From NCBI GenBank assembly GCA_005882275.1, contig VBAK01000117.1, forward strand, positions 1-50,610: DNA of 50,610 bases, given 5' to 3'. The position numbers and the translations under genes are program-made. This stretch comes from Candidatus Segetimicrobium genomatis (GTDB taxonomy: Bacteria > Sysuimicrobiota > Sysuimicrobiia > Sysuimicrobiales > Segetimicrobiaceae). This document shows positions 34,445-42,731 of the stretch, one piece after another (position 1 is the stretch's first letter; each line of letters starts with the position of its first letter). The notes below the pieces were generated by a model. That model ran no database searches. It saw only the letters and a list, made by a program, of their open reading frames with translations, and had not been told where the DNA came from.

Positions 34445-35449
34445 CTATCGATGGATGAAGCGGTCCGCGACGATCGCCAGGACCAGCAAGAGCCCCGTCA
34501 CGATCATCTGCGTGTAGGAGGAGATGCGGATCAGGTCCATGCCGTTGCGCAGGAAGACGAAGAAGATCGCCCCGAGCGTGGCCCCGGTCAACGTCCCCTC
34601 CCCACCCCGGAGCGACACCCCGCCGACCACGGCCGCGGCGATCGATTCCAGGGGCAGGGTCGCCCCGAGGTTGGGTTCGCCGGAGCCCACCCGTGCGGTC
34701 AGCATCACGCCGCCTATCCCGACGACGGCGCCGGCCAGGACGTACGTCAGCCACTGGTAGGCGCGGACGGGGACGCCGGACAGGCGCGCCGCCTCCGCGT
34801 TGCCCCCCAGCGCATAGATGTACCGCCCAAATCTCGTCCAGTCCAGCACGACATACAGCGCGGCGAGGACCACCCCGGTCACGAGCCACGGCACGGGGAT
34901 CCCGAACAGGACGCCCGTCGACAGCGCCCCCGCAAACGCTTCCGGAAGCCCGAACACCGGGACCCCGCCCGAGAGAATCAGGGCGCCGCCGGCCGCCATC
35001 GACAACATCGCCAGGGTGACGATGAATGGCGAGACGGAAAAGAGGGAGATCACCCCGCCGTTGATCACGCCGATGGCGATCCCCACGCCCACCCCGGCGA
35101 TACTGGCCAGCGCCGTCCCGGCCGCGATGTTGTTCGCGTAGGCCACGAGGATCTGCCCGACCACGATGCTGGTGAGGGCGACCGAGGATCCCACCGACAT
35201 GTCGAATCCTCCGGTCAGGAGGACGACGGTCTGGGCCAGCGTGATCATCACCAGGTACACGGACTGGGTAAGCACGGTATAGAGGTTCTCCGCGCGGAGG
35301 AAGCGCGGCTCGCGGAGGCCGAAGAAGACGAACAGCACGACGATGAGGATGGGCAGAATCCCGACCCGCTGGAGGATCTCGGCGGCCGCCGAGTGCCGGC
35401 GGACGGGAGCGGGCGCCGGGCGCCGGAGCGCGTCATCCTGCGCGCTCAC
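34445..35449 (-). CDS. RbsC-type ABC transporter permease
   Basis: A 334-residue inner-membrane permease of the ribose/branched-chain type with about nine to ten helices. I chose GTG 35449 because AGGAGG sits seven bases upstream, inside the end of the ATPase gene; the ATG at 35470 lacks such a site. Family blocks are GGFDMSVGSSVALTSIVVGQILVAY, then VGVGIAIGVINGGVISLFSVSPFIVTLAMLS and the C-terminal GSGEPNLGATLPLESIAAAVVGGVSLRGGEGTLTGATLGA. It pairs with the RbsA-type ATPase, which it overlaps by 17 bases, and with the TorT-like binding protein. Confidence 0.92.
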   Translation of the reverse strand: MSAQDDALRRPAPAPVRRHSAAAEILQRVGILPILIVVLFVFFGLREPRFLRAENLYTVLTQSVYLVMITLAQTVVLLTGGFDMSVGSSVALTSIVVGQILVAYANNIAAGTALASIAGVGVGIAIGVINGGVISLFSVSPFIVTLAMLSMAAGGALILSGGVPVFGLPEAFAGALSTGVLFGIPVPWLVTGVVLAALYVVLDWTRFGRYIYALGGNAEAARLSGVPVRAYQWLTYVLAGAVVGIGGVMLTARVGSGEPNLGATLPLESIAAAVVGGVSLRGGEGTLTGATLGAIFFVFLRNGMDLIRISSYTQMIVTGLLLVLAIVADRFIHR

Positions 35450-36953
35450 GGATCGCCTCCTGGATCTCACCGAAGTAATGGCGCAGCAGCCGCTCCTCCG
35501 TCGCCTCGCCGTGCGCCAGCGCTGCGGAGACCCGTCCCCGGTAGAAGATGATCATCCGGTGGCACATGTTCAGCAACTCGAGAAGGTCCGACGTGATGAA
35601 GAGCACCGCCGCGCCGTCGGCGGCCAACCTGTGCAGGAACTGGTAGATCTCCGCCTTCGCCCCGATGTCGATGCCCTGGGTCGGCTCATCGAACAGGTAG
35701 ATGCGGACCGCGCGCACGAGTCCCTTCATCAGCATGACCTTCTGCTGATTGCCGCCCGACAGCACCGCTGTGCGGGCACCGGGCTGTGGGGGGCGGAGGC
35801 GCACGCGGTCGATGAGTCTGAGGCCGGTCTTCCACTCCGCGCTCTTTTGGAGCAGGCCCGCGCGCTCAAAGGAGGGGAGGCTGGCCAGCGTGATGTTCTC
35901 GATCACAGGGCGGTTCAGCACCAGGCCCTCCCCGCGCCGGTCGGCCGGAAAGTACATCACTCCCCGCTGAATCAGCGCGTCCGGCCGGAGCGCCGCGCCC
36001 GGCACCGGTTGGCCGAAGAGCTCGACGGTGCCGGCCGTCACCTTCTCCAGGCCGAACAGGGCGCGGCCCAATTCGGACTTCCCACACCCGATCAACCCGC
36101 CGACACCCAGGATCTCGCCGGCGTGGAGGTCCAGGTCCACGTTCCGCAGTCCGCTGGCCGTCGTCATCCCCCGGGCGCGCAGGGCGGCATCGCCCGGTGT
36201 TCCTCGAAGCGGGGGGAAGACCTCCTGCACCTCGCGGCCCGTCATGTACTTGATCAGGACCTCCTGGCCGGCGCCCCTGACCGGGAGTGTCGCGACCCTG
36301 CGGCCGTCGCGGAACACCGTGACCCGATCCCCCACCCGCGCCAGCTCCTCGAGCCGGTGGGTGATGTAGACGATGCCTTTCCCTTCGGCCCGGAACCGAT
36401 CGATCACCGTAAACAGGCGCTCCGCCTCATGCGAAGTGAGCGAAGCCGTGGGTTCGTCGAGAAGCAGGACGGTGAATCGGGCCATGGTCGCCTTGGCGAA
36501 CTCCACCAGATACCGGGCCGCCGGGGAAAGATCACGGACCAGGATCGCGGGAGGGATGGAAGAGGCGCCGACGCTCTCCAGCGCCTCCCGCGCGCGGCGC
36601 GCCATCGTGCGCCGGCGGAGGAGGCCGGAGGTGGTCTCCTCGCGCCCGAGGAAGAGATTCTCCGCGACGCTCATCTGCGGAACGAGGCTCAGTTCCTGGA
36701 AGACAACGCTGATCCCGACCGCCCGGGCGTGACTCGGCGACCGAATCGAACACTCGGCGCCGTCCAGGGAAACCGTGCCGGCATCGGGGGGAAACGAACC
36801 GGCAAGGACCTTGACGAGCGTCGACTTGCCGGCTCCATTTTCCCCCACCAGGACATGCACCTCGCCGGCGCGGACCTCGAAGTCGACGCTGTCGAGGGCC
36901 ACGACCCCCGGGAAGCGCTTGGTCATCCCGGTGACGCCGAGAAGCGGCATCAT
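35433..36953 (-). CDS. RbsA/MglA-type ABC transporter ATPase (two ATP-binding domains)
   Basis: A 506-residue tandem ATPase powering the three-gene importer. The first half has Walker A GENGAGKST, Q-loop VFQELSLVPQMSVAENLFLG, signature LSPAARYLVEFAKA and Walker B LLLDEPTASLT. The signature is degenerate, as is common for this half, but the usual QQ or RQ is RY here. The second half has the altered Walker A GLIGCGKSELGRALFG, the canonical signature LSGGNQQKVMLMKGLV and YLFDEPTQGIDIGAKAEI. It lies 55 bases after the binding-protein gene, with a palindrome GCGGGCGCCCGC near 36988-36999 in the gap. Confidence 0.93.
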   Translation of the reverse strand: MMPLLGVTGMTKRFPGVVALDSVDFEVRAGEVHVLVGENGAGKSTLVKVLAGSFPPDAGTVSLDGAECSIRSPSHARAVGISVVFQELSLVPQMSVAENLFLGREETTSGLLRRRTMARRAREALESVGASSIPPAILVRDLSPAARYLVEFAKATMARFTVLLLDEPTASLTSHEAERLFTVIDRFRAEGKGIVYITHRLEELARVGDRVTVFRDGRRVATLPVRGAGQEVLIKYMTGREVQEVFPPLRGTPGDAALRARGMTTASGLRNVDLDLHAGEILGVGGLIGCGKSELGRALFGLEKVTAGTVELFGQPVPGAALRPDALIQRGVMYFPADRRGEGLVLNRPVIENITLASLPSFERAGLLQKSAEWKTGLRLIDRVRLRPPQPGARTAVLSGGNQQKVMLMKGLVRAVRIYLFDEPTQGIDIGAKAEIYQFLHRLAADGAAVLFITSDLLELLNMCHRMIIFYRGRVSAALAHGEATEERLLRHYFGEIQEAIRERAG

Positions 36954-37008
36954 CGTCTTCTGGTCCGGATTCCCGCGGATCGATGTCAGCGGCGGGCGCC
37001 CGCTACAT

Positions 37009-38157
37009 CTATTTCTTCGCCTCCAGCGTGAAGACCGGCTTCCACCCCTGGGGGCCCAGCATGGCCTCGTAGGAGAACTCCTTGTAGTTCTGCGGGGTCA
37101 CGACCTTGATCACGGGACCCGACTGGAATGGGAAGTCCTTCCCCGGCTTCTCCCCGTTCAGGAGGCGGACCATCATGTCCACCGCCATCCGGCCCTGGAT
37201 GGCGGTGAAATCCGTCGGGGCGGCCCCCACCTTCCCGGCCACGATCTTCTCGTAGAGAGCGGGCTCGATGTACGTGGAAACGATCTTCGCGGGGTGGTGG
37301 CGGGCGGCCACCGCATCAGGGGCCGCGCCGGCCATCACCGCGTTGCCCACCAGATAGTCCAGCTTGGGGTAGGTGTTGAGGATGTCCTCGGCCAGGGCGA
37401 GCTGGATGTTTTTGCCGGTGTCCCCGTACTTCACGTCCACGATCTTGACCCGGCCCGGGGCAAGCTTTTCCGTGGCCGCCTTGAACCCTTCCAGCGTGTC
37501 GGGCGCCCACCCCGATCCCGCCGGCCCCGGCAGGAAGGCGACCGTCACCTGGGGCTTCCCTTTGCTGTCCTCGGCCACGAAGACGCCGGACTGATACCCC
37601 ATATCGTAGAAGGACACGAGCGCCTTCGCGGCGATCTTCGGCGCGCGGATGTCGTTGATGACCTCGATAACCGGCATCTTCTTGCTGACCTTGTCCACGA
37701 GACTGTCCTGGGCCGAGTACGAGATCCCCGCGAAGATGATGCCGTCGACGCTCTGGTTGGCCAGGTTCTCGACCTGGTTGATCTGTTGGGTGATCTCCGT
37801 GTACCCGGCCGCGGCGACCAGGTTGATGCCCACGCCGAGCTGCTTCGCCTCGTCAATGATCCCATAGTCGACCGCCAGCCAGTAGGAGTCCTTGAGGTGC
37901 GGGAACGACACCCCGATGGTATACGGCTTCTTGGGCGTGGGCGGCGTCCACATCTCGGACTTCGGTCCGACGAGGCTCGTCGCCGGCATCCCTGATGCCT
38001 TCTTCGTGCTGACATCGTATGAGCCGTAGTATGAGAGCACCGGCCACGGGTACCACTTCGTGCCCTGGGCCCGCGCCCCCGGCTGTGCCAACACCAGCGT
38101 GACCACGAACGCGGCCATGACCGGCGCCGCAAGGATCCTTCGAACTCGTCCCCTCAT
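37009..38157 (-). CDS. TorT-like periplasmic binding protein of ABC importer
   Basis: A 382-residue periplasmic binding protein of the pentose/TorT superfamily (Peripla_BP_1/4). The start ATG 38157 follows AAAAGGGGGAGGGG and gives a signal peptide (ILAAPVMAAFVVTLVLAQPGARAQ). The upstream frame is not protein-like. The region YTIGVSFPHLKDSYWLAVDYGIIDEAKQLGVGINLVAAAGY, followed by NQVENLANQSVDGIIFAGISY, resembles TorT and related binding proteins more closely than RbsB. Its partner genes are RbsA/RbsC-type, so it is a transporter subunit rather than a sensor adaptor. Ligand unknown; the neighbouring Pxp and aminotransferase genes suggest a lactam, amino acid derivative or nitrogenous compound. 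Confidence 0.85.
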   Translation of the reverse strand: MRGRVRRILAAPVMAAFVVTLVLAQPGARAQGTKWYPWPVLSYYGSYDVSTKKASGMPATSLVGPKSEMWTPPTPKKPYTIGVSFPHLKDSYWLAVDYGIIDEAKQLGVGINLVAAAGYTEITQQINQVENLANQSVDGIIFAGISYSAQDSLVDKVSKKMPVIEVINDIRAPKIAAKALVSFYDMGYQSGVFVAEDSKGKPQVTVAFLPGPAGSGWAPDTLEGFKAATEKLAPGRVKIVDVKYGDTGKNIQLALAEDILNTYPKLDYLVGNAVMAGAAPDAVAARHHPAKIVSTYIEPALYEKIVAGKVGAAPTDFTAIQGRMAVDMMVRLLNGEKPGKDFPFQSGPVIKVVTPQNYKEFSYEAMLGPQGWKPVFTLEAKK

Positions 38158-38206
38158 CGCTACCCCTCCCCCTTTTGCCTGCACCGCGTCCACGTCCCCC
38201 GCCGTC

Positions 38207-39571
38207 TCATCGCGCCGGTGCCCCCTCCGCCAGCGCCGCGTCAAGAATATCCAACCCCTTCTTCAGTTGATCGTCCGTGATGACAAACGGCACATGGACG
38301 CGAATCACATTGTCGTACAACCCCGCCTTGAGGATAATCAATCCCCGCCGCCAGCAGGACTCGAGCACCCGGCTCGTCACCTCCGGCGCCGGGATGCGGG
38401 TCCGCCGATCCTTCACCAGCTCTATGGCCGTCATCGGTCCAAGCCCGCGCACCTCGCCGATCGCCGGATACCGCGACATCATTTCCTCCAACCGGGGCCG
38501 CAGGGCGCCCGCGAGACGTTGGGCGCGTCTGACGAGGGCCTCCTCCTCGTAGACGTCAAGCACCGCCAGCGCCGCCGCGCACGCGACCGGATTCCCGCCG
38601 TACGTGCCGCCGAGCCCCCCGGCCGACGCGGCGTCCATCATGTCCGCGCGGCCGACGACGGCGGCCAGCGGCATCCCGGCGGCGAGAGATTTGCCGAGGA
38701 CGATGAGGTCCGGCTCGACGCCCTCGTGCTCGCAGGCGAACATCCTGCCGGTCCGGCCGAACCCCGTCTGGATCTCATCCACGATGAGCACGATACCTCG
38801 GGCCCGGCACAGATCGCGCAGGGCGGCCAGGAACCCGGACGGGGGGACAACGAATCCGCCTTCGCCCAGCACAGGTTCGACGACGAGCGCGGCGACCTGG
38901 TCGGCGGACACGGTGGTGAGGAACAGGCGCTCGATCGCGTCGAGGCTGTGCGCCACAATGTCCTCCGCCCGAACCCCCACCGGCGGACGATACGGGTACG
39001 GGAAGGGGACCCGGTACACGTCGGGGACGAACGGCCCGAACCCCCCCTTGTACGGGTGCAGCTTGCCGGTGAGGCTCAACGTAAAGAGGGTCCGCCCGTG
39101 AAATGCCCCCTCGAAGGCGATGACCGCCGGCCTCCTCGTCCACGCGCGTGCCAGCTTGGCGGCATTTTCGATCGCTTCCGCCCCACTGTTGACCAGGAAC
39201 GTTTTCTTGGGGAAGCTTCCGGGCGTCACGGCGATCAGGCGCTGACTGAGGGTCAGATACGGCTCGTACATCAGGATCGGGAAACTGGTGTGGAGGTACG
39301 CCTCCGCCTGGCATTTGATGGCCGCCACGACCTTCGGGTGGCAGTGCCCGACGCCCAGGACGCCGATCCCCGCGGCAAAATCAATGTACGCGCGGCCGTC
39401 GGAGGCCCGCACCTCCGCGCCGCGGCCTTCGACGATGAACACCGGCGGGGGCGTGGTGACTCCCGCCGGCACGACTAGATTGCGGAGACCCAGGAGATCC
39501 TGCCCGCGCTCACCCTTTGCGGTGACCTTTGCTCCGCTCTTCGCTTCGATCGGCATTCCCGACGGTTTCAT
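38207..39571 (-). CDS. Class III PLP aminotransferase (GABA/ornithine/acetylornithine type)
   Basis: A 454-residue fold-type I transaminase. I chose ATG 39571 behind AAGGGG; the GTG at 39598 is the alternative. Family blocks are DGRAYIDFAAGIGVLGVGHCHPKVV, then FLVNSGAEAIENAAKLAR (phosphate loop), AFEGAFHGRTLFTLSLTG, VVEPVLGEGGFVVPP, VLIVDEIQTGFGRTGRMFACEHEGVEPDLI with the ring-stacking aspartate, and LGKSLAAGMPLAAVVG with the PLP lysine. It resembles 4-aminobutyrate aminotransferases. At the head of the importer-Pxp operon it could transaminate an omega-amino acid released when a lactam ring is opened. The gap to the TorT-like gene is 49 bases. Confidence 0.9.
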   Translation of the reverse strand: MKPSGMPIEAKSGAKVTAKGERGQDLLGLRNLVVPAGVTTPPPVFIVEGRGAEVRASDGRAYIDFAAGIGVLGVGHCHPKVVAAIKCQAEAYLHTSFPILMYEPYLTLSQRLIAVTPGSFPKKTFLVNSGAEAIENAAKLARAWTRRPAVIAFEGAFHGRTLFTLSLTGKLHPYKGGFGPFVPDVYRVPFPYPYRPPVGVRAEDIVAHSLDAIERLFLTTVSADQVAALVVEPVLGEGGFVVPPSGFLAALRDLCRARGIVLIVDEIQTGFGRTGRMFACEHEGVEPDLIVLGKSLAAGMPLAAVVGRADMMDAASAGGLGGTYGGNPVACAAALAVLDVYEEEALVRRAQRLAGALRPRLEEMMSRYPAIGEVRGLGPMTAIELVKDRRTRIPAPEVTSRVLESCWRRGLIILKAGLYDNVIRVHVPFVITDDQLKKGLDILDAALAEGAPAR

Positions 39572-39711
39572 AGGCTGCCCCTTCCCGGCTGCCGTCACGG
39601 CGGTATGGTCTTACAGCCGCATCTGGCCAATTCCTCCAGGAGGCCCTGGGTACACTGAGCACATCGTTGTGCCGGCGTTTGTTTGCAGCACCGCTTCCAC
39701 CCGCACGCCGG

Positions 39712-40278
39712 TCACGGCTCGAACCGCACCGGGTCGCCGGCGCGGATCGTCCCTTTCGTCAGCGCGTCGAACAAGGCGCCGCGCCATCCCCGCGCGGCGA
39801 TCTGAAATGCGACGCCGGATGTGCGGTCACGGAAGAGCCGGCAGGGACGGTGGGCCGCGGCCGTCCGCCGAACAGGCAGATCTCCGATCAGCAGGATCAT
39901 CCCCGGCGGGATCGCACGGAGATCGATCCCTCGGATGATGAGATTGTCCCCAGGAGCGGCAGGGGAGATGCCCAACGCTTCCAGGACTTCAGCGTTGATC
40001 GCGCTGATCTCGCGGCCGGGGACGCGCGCCCCCCGCCAGACCTGTTTGCCGTCGTGGTCCCCGAGAACCCCCACCCCCGGAATCACAAGGATCTCGTCGA
40101 CGACACGGTGCTCTCCCGGGCGTGGGGAGATCACCAGACGCTCCACTGTGCCGCTCTCTCCAAAGGCAGTCTTCTCCAGCCGGTCGAGCGCCGGCGCCAG
40201 TGTCTGCCCCGTCGTGTTTCGAGGACGCCAAGTCGAAGCGGATCCCCCCGTCAGCGGCATGCCCCCCCTTCCCCGCAT
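39712..40278 (-). CDS. MOSC domain protein
   Basis: A 188-residue protein of the molybdenum cofactor sulfurase C-terminal (MOSC) family. Diagnostic parts are ISAINAEVLEALGI, then APGDNLIIRGIDLRAIPPGMILLIGDLPVRRTAAAHRPCRLF with the conserved cysteine and the GDNL turn. MOSC proteins bind persulfide or molybdenum cofactor, and free-standing ones act in N-hydroxylated compound reduction or sulfur transfer. The first ATG has a GGGGAGA site; a second ATG at 40260 behind GGAAGGGG is equally good. It stands alone between the importer operon and the disturbed toxin-antitoxin region. Confidence 0.82.
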   Translation of the reverse strand: MRGRGGMPLTGGSASTWRPRNTTGQTLAPALDRLEKTAFGESGTVERLVISPRPGEHRVVDEILVIPGVGVLGDHDGKQVWRGARVPGREISAINAEVLEALGISPAAPGDNLIIRGIDLRAIPPGMILLIGDLPVRRTAAAHRPCRLFRDRTSGVAFQIAARGWRGALFDALTKGTIRAGDPVRFEP

Positions 40279-40359
40279 CGCGATTTCTCCCCGCGGTCAT
40301 CGTCAAACCTAATTCAGAAAGAGGTTGAGACCATCCTGCGGGGCACTCCCGGCATGGAC

Positions 40360-40457
40360 GAGGACTTCCAGCATGACCGGCTTTATGGAAACGTTCGGGC
40401 AGTGAACCCGTTCCTGTGACCGCCCCCTGCACGGCGCTTACTTCACCGGCCGGTCAG
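40360..40457 (+). pseudogene. Relic copy of the vapC 3' end
   Basis: The stretch starting GAGGACTTCCAGCATGACC is nearly identical to the end of the PIN gene at 43957-44016. Both encode EDFQHDRLYGxVRAVNPFL and stop at the same place (TGA 40417-40419 here), and the match continues about 40 bases past the stop (CCGCC... then CTTCACCGGC.GGTCAGT). Only 4 mismatches fall in the coding part. Upstream of 40360 similarity ends and no PIN domain is present. This is a truncated duplicate lacking the catalytic residues, either a rearrangement scar or left by a former second vapBC. Confidence 0.8.
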
Positions 40458-40485
40458 TGGACTTCGCCATGTGGGCCTGCTGTGT

Positions 40486-41253
40486 TCAACTGAAGCGGGC
40501 CAGCACAGGCGCATGGTCGCTGGTTCCCACCTCTCTCTGGACGAAGCAGGCGGTCGCCCGAACTGCCAACGAGATGCTCACGAACACATAGTCGAGGCGC
40601 CACCCGATGTTCCGCTGTCGCAGGTTGCGCCAGGGCGCCCACCAGGTGAAGAGATGGTCGTTGTTCGGGTCGAGGGTGCGACCCAGGTCCACCAAGCCGC
40701 GACTCAGGATCCGCTCAATCAGCGCGCGCTCCTCAGGAAGTTGTCCAATCGCCCGGGGCTTGCGCTCTTTCGGATGTACATCAAGATCCGATCGCGCTAC
40801 GTTCATATCCCCGCACAGCACGAGTTGGCGTACTTCTCCCGCATCCTCGGTCTGGAACGACGCGGCGTACTCGTCGAGCGCTTCGAGGAATCGCATTTTC
40901 GCCGCGAAGTCTCGACCACCGTTGGGCACATAGACCGACCCGATGGTGATACCAGCGACTTCCGTCACAACGACTCGATTCTCGCAATCGAACGCGGGAT
41001 GAACGAACAGAGGCTGTTGGGGCGCGATTTCCTTGCTGACGTGAAGACCGACGCCCGAGTAGCCTTTGCCGCCGTGCCAATAGCACCAGTACCCCTCCAT
41101 CTCACACAGTGCAGGTGGCACCTGGTTGGACTCCGCCTTGATCTCCTGCAGGCAGACGACATCCGGACGCTCGCGCTCGATCCATTGCTGGACCTCGCCC
41201 TGACGCGCCCGGATCCCATTGACGTTCCAGGTCGCGAGCTTAATGGCTTGCAT
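40486..41253 (-). CDS. xthA: Exodeoxyribonuclease III
   Basis: A 255-residue AP endonuclease/3' exonuclease of the EEP family, acting in base excision repair. The start is taken at ATG 41253 (MQAIKLATWNVNGIRAR), the usual N-terminus; an upstream in-frame start would add 13 unusual residues. Catalytic blocks: NVNGIRAR, CLQEIKAES (metal-binding Glu), YSGVGLHV, GSVYVPNGG, LCGDMNVARSDLDV (Asp/Asn pair), WWAPWRNLRQRNIGWRLDYVF and the terminal TSDHAPV with the catalytic Asp-His. It flanks the disturbed region and shares strand with the dienelactone hydrolase relic upstream. Confidence 0.95.
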   Translation of the reverse strand: MQAIKLATWNVNGIRARQGEVQQWIERERPDVVCLQEIKAESNQVPPALCEMEGYWCYWHGGKGYSGVGLHVSKEIAPQQPLFVHPAFDCENRVVVTEVAGITIGSVYVPNGGRDFAAKMRFLEALDEYAASFQTEDAGEVRQLVLCGDMNVARSDLDVHPKERKPRAIGQLPEERALIERILSRGLVDLGRTLDPNNDHLFTWWAPWRNLRQRNIGWRLDYVFVSISLAVRATACFVQREVGTSDHAPVLARFS

Positions 41254-41499
41254 GGGCAGATTAGCGCTTCCGGCCACGATAACAATCAACACCGGTGCGG
41301 CGGTAGAGTCTGCCGGTCCGATGGAATCCGCCTCCCCGGTTCCTCCTGAAACGGTTCCAGTCTTGTCCCGAAGGGATCACCAGGCTATGGCCTTTTCGCT
41401 GCCTTCTTCCGCCTCGCCTTCTCCCACCGGTGCCTGAACGGCCTTGCGGGCGATCGCCTGCTGTTCCTCTTTCGAAAGACGTTTGGCTCTGCTCGTACG

Positions 41500-41683
41500 G
41501 TTTTCCATGGCGTGACGATAAGCCGCACGGTAAGATCTTAGACGGCGCGATTCGGCTACTTCCCGATAGTACAAACCTGCGCGTGGCCTCACGGTACCAT
41601 TCGTCCCAGCCAGGCAGGTGGTGGATCAGCACAACGCCGGGAAAGGGGCTCTGGTATGATTGCCGCGGTGTGCCCGCGAGAAT
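41500..41683 (-). pseudogene. Dienelactone hydrolase relic (N-terminal part, frameshifted)
   Basis: On the minus strand one frame reads SPFPGVVLIHHLPGWDEWYREATRRF, a close match to the N-terminal region of dienelactone hydrolase family proteins (GVVVIHHxPGWDEWxxExTRRFA). The next expected piece, an HGYxAICPNLYYRE-like stretch, is present only as LYYREVAE in the neighbouring frame, starting near 41574. About ten codons are therefore missing together with a frame change. The nucleophile elbow and the rest of the enzyme are absent. The open frame continuing to 41377 (MENRTSRAKRLSKEEQQAI and beyond) is unrelated, and I do not count it as a gene. Confidence 0.5.
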
Positions 41684-41689
41684 CGGAAA

Positions 41690-42163
41690 CTAGGGCCGAC
41701 GCCGCGGGACCCGCCGGCGAGGAGCCCTCACGTTCCCCATTCTCGATGCATTTGCGCCGTACCGAACAGTCGGCTCCTCAACGCGCCCAGGCCCGAAGAA
41801 CTCTACGAGCCCGCTTCGGTAGAATAACCAGTCGCGGCCCGACCTGCGCGCTGGGATCTTCCCCTCCCGCGCCATCTTGGAGAGATACTGCCGCGATACC
41901 CCAACCAACTGTGCCGCTTCATCCGTGGCATGAACTGTATCGGACTCCTGTTGCCACTGAATGCCTCCCAAATCCAACCCAACATGCCGAAGTACCTCAT
42001 CACCGAGTCCCTTCCGAACATTCAAGATCTCCACAACAACGGGACGTCCATCCTTGCCGAGGTCCACATTAATGGTGTCGGTCACTTCACGAGTCCGAGC
42101 GACCGGCACGTCTCGCAATTCAATCGCCAGGGCGTCCGCTCGTGGATCGTACGTGATTCTCAT
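41690..42163 (-). CDS. DUF2283 domain fused to helix-turn-helix (excisionase-like) domain
   Basis: A 157-residue two-domain protein. Residues 1-55 are DUF2283: MRITYDPRADALAIELRD and then TINVDLGKDGRPVVVEILNVRKGL. Residues 77-125 are a MerR/excisionase-type winged helix (HTH_17): VHATDEAAQLVGVSRQYLSKMAREGKIPARRSGRDWLFYRSGLVEFF. An arginine-rich tail follows. Its ATG overlaps the stop of the DUF4258 gene by 4 bases, so the two are one unit. DUF2283 proteins commonly sit beside DUF4258 genes and look like antitoxins. The added DNA-binding domain would let this one repress its own operon. That function is inferred. Confidence 0.8.
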   Translation of the reverse strand: MRITYDPRADALAIELRDVPVARTREVTDTINVDLGKDGRPVVVEILNVRKGLGDEVLRHVGLDLGGIQWQQESDTVHATDEAAQLVGVSRQYLSKMAREGKIPARRSGRDWLFYRSGLVEFFGPGRVEEPTVRYGANASRMGNVRAPRRRVPRRRP

Positions 42164-42405
42164 TGCCCCCGGCTCCTTTCTGGTCGACAGATAACAGTCT
42201 TCACCACATCCACGCCTGCGTCCACGACATATGCAACCTTCACAGTTACCCCATCGGCAAATCGTCGAAATGCGACTGGATCGCCGTCACCATCTGTTGC
42301 CCTCCGATCAGGCTCAATGAGCGTATGACGGACCTCTTTCTCGGTGACGTGACGCTGCTGCATTCGACGTCTCGCGTGCCGTGTCACTTCCAGCTTTAGC
42401 GTCAT
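42160..42405 (-). CDS. DUF4258 protein, putative RelE-like toxin
   Basis: An 81-residue protein of the DUF4258 family. It shows TRHARRRMQQRHVTEKEVRHTLIEP (the conserved TxHAxxRMxxR helix) and, at the end, KVAYVVDAGVDVVKTVICRPE, the usual strand pair. The family has been placed by others in the RelE/barnase-like nuclease superfold, so it may cleave RNA; this is not proven here. It is the first gene of the pair with the DUF2283-HTH protein. The upstream bases contain TTGACG and TACAAT spaced by 18, but that -10 overlaps the ATG. A pair TTGTGA/TATTAC further up, spaced by 16, is another candidate. Confidence 0.75.
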   Translation of the reverse strand: MTLKLEVTRHARRRMQQRHVTEKEVRHTLIEPDRRATDGDGDPVAFRRFADGVTVKVAYVVDAGVDVVKTVICRPERSRGQ

Positions 42406-42452
42406 TGTAGTGGTTCGAGGAGTAATACGTCAAGTAGTTAGTTTCACAATAG

Positions 42453-42731
42453 CAACCTAGTGCGACAGATGGAAGCGACAAGAACGTCGCCGAACGTGGC
42501 TTCGACTTCGAGTATGCGTGCAGAATTTTTGGTGGCGACACTATTGAGTGGGACGATACCCGCCGCGACTACGGCGAGCGACGTGTGATCGCGATCGGCG
42601 AGGTCGACGAGGAGGTCTATGTCGTCGTGTATACGCCACTCGAACACATCCGCCGAATCATCTCGGCACAACCAGCATCAGGGAGGGAACGAGATGCCTA
42701 CCACAAGGCGTTCGCAAACCAAGATCCTTAG
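42453..42731 (+). pseudogene. BrnT-type toxin, start codon lost
   Basis: An open frame bounded by TAG 42450-42452 and TAG 42729-42731 reads DKNVAERGFDFEYACRIF, then GERRVIAIGEVDEEVYVVVYT and HIRRIISAQPASGRERDAY. That is the BrnT ribonuclease toxin pattern (N...KHGVSFEEA.. VF; ERxxxIG; VVVYT; RIISAR). No ATG, GTG or TTG exists in frame before the conserved core, and the usual N-terminal WDxxK is not in frame. A GTG (near 42459) and an ATG a few codons downstream share one other frame, and a single inserted base would restore them. The toxin is therefore probably broken. Its end overlaps the antitoxin start by 38 bases. Confidence 0.65.

Noticed and set aside
41377..41592. A 71-codon minus-strand frame as a possible small gene
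   Set aside because: Its first part is the out-of-frame piece of the dienelactone hydrolase relic, and the rest has no family pattern or ribosome site. Treated as part of decayed sequence.
42406..42452. A firm promoter for the DUF4258 gene
   Set aside because: Two candidate pairs exist, but one -10 box overlaps the start codon and the other departs from consensus at several positions, so neither is listed as a feature.
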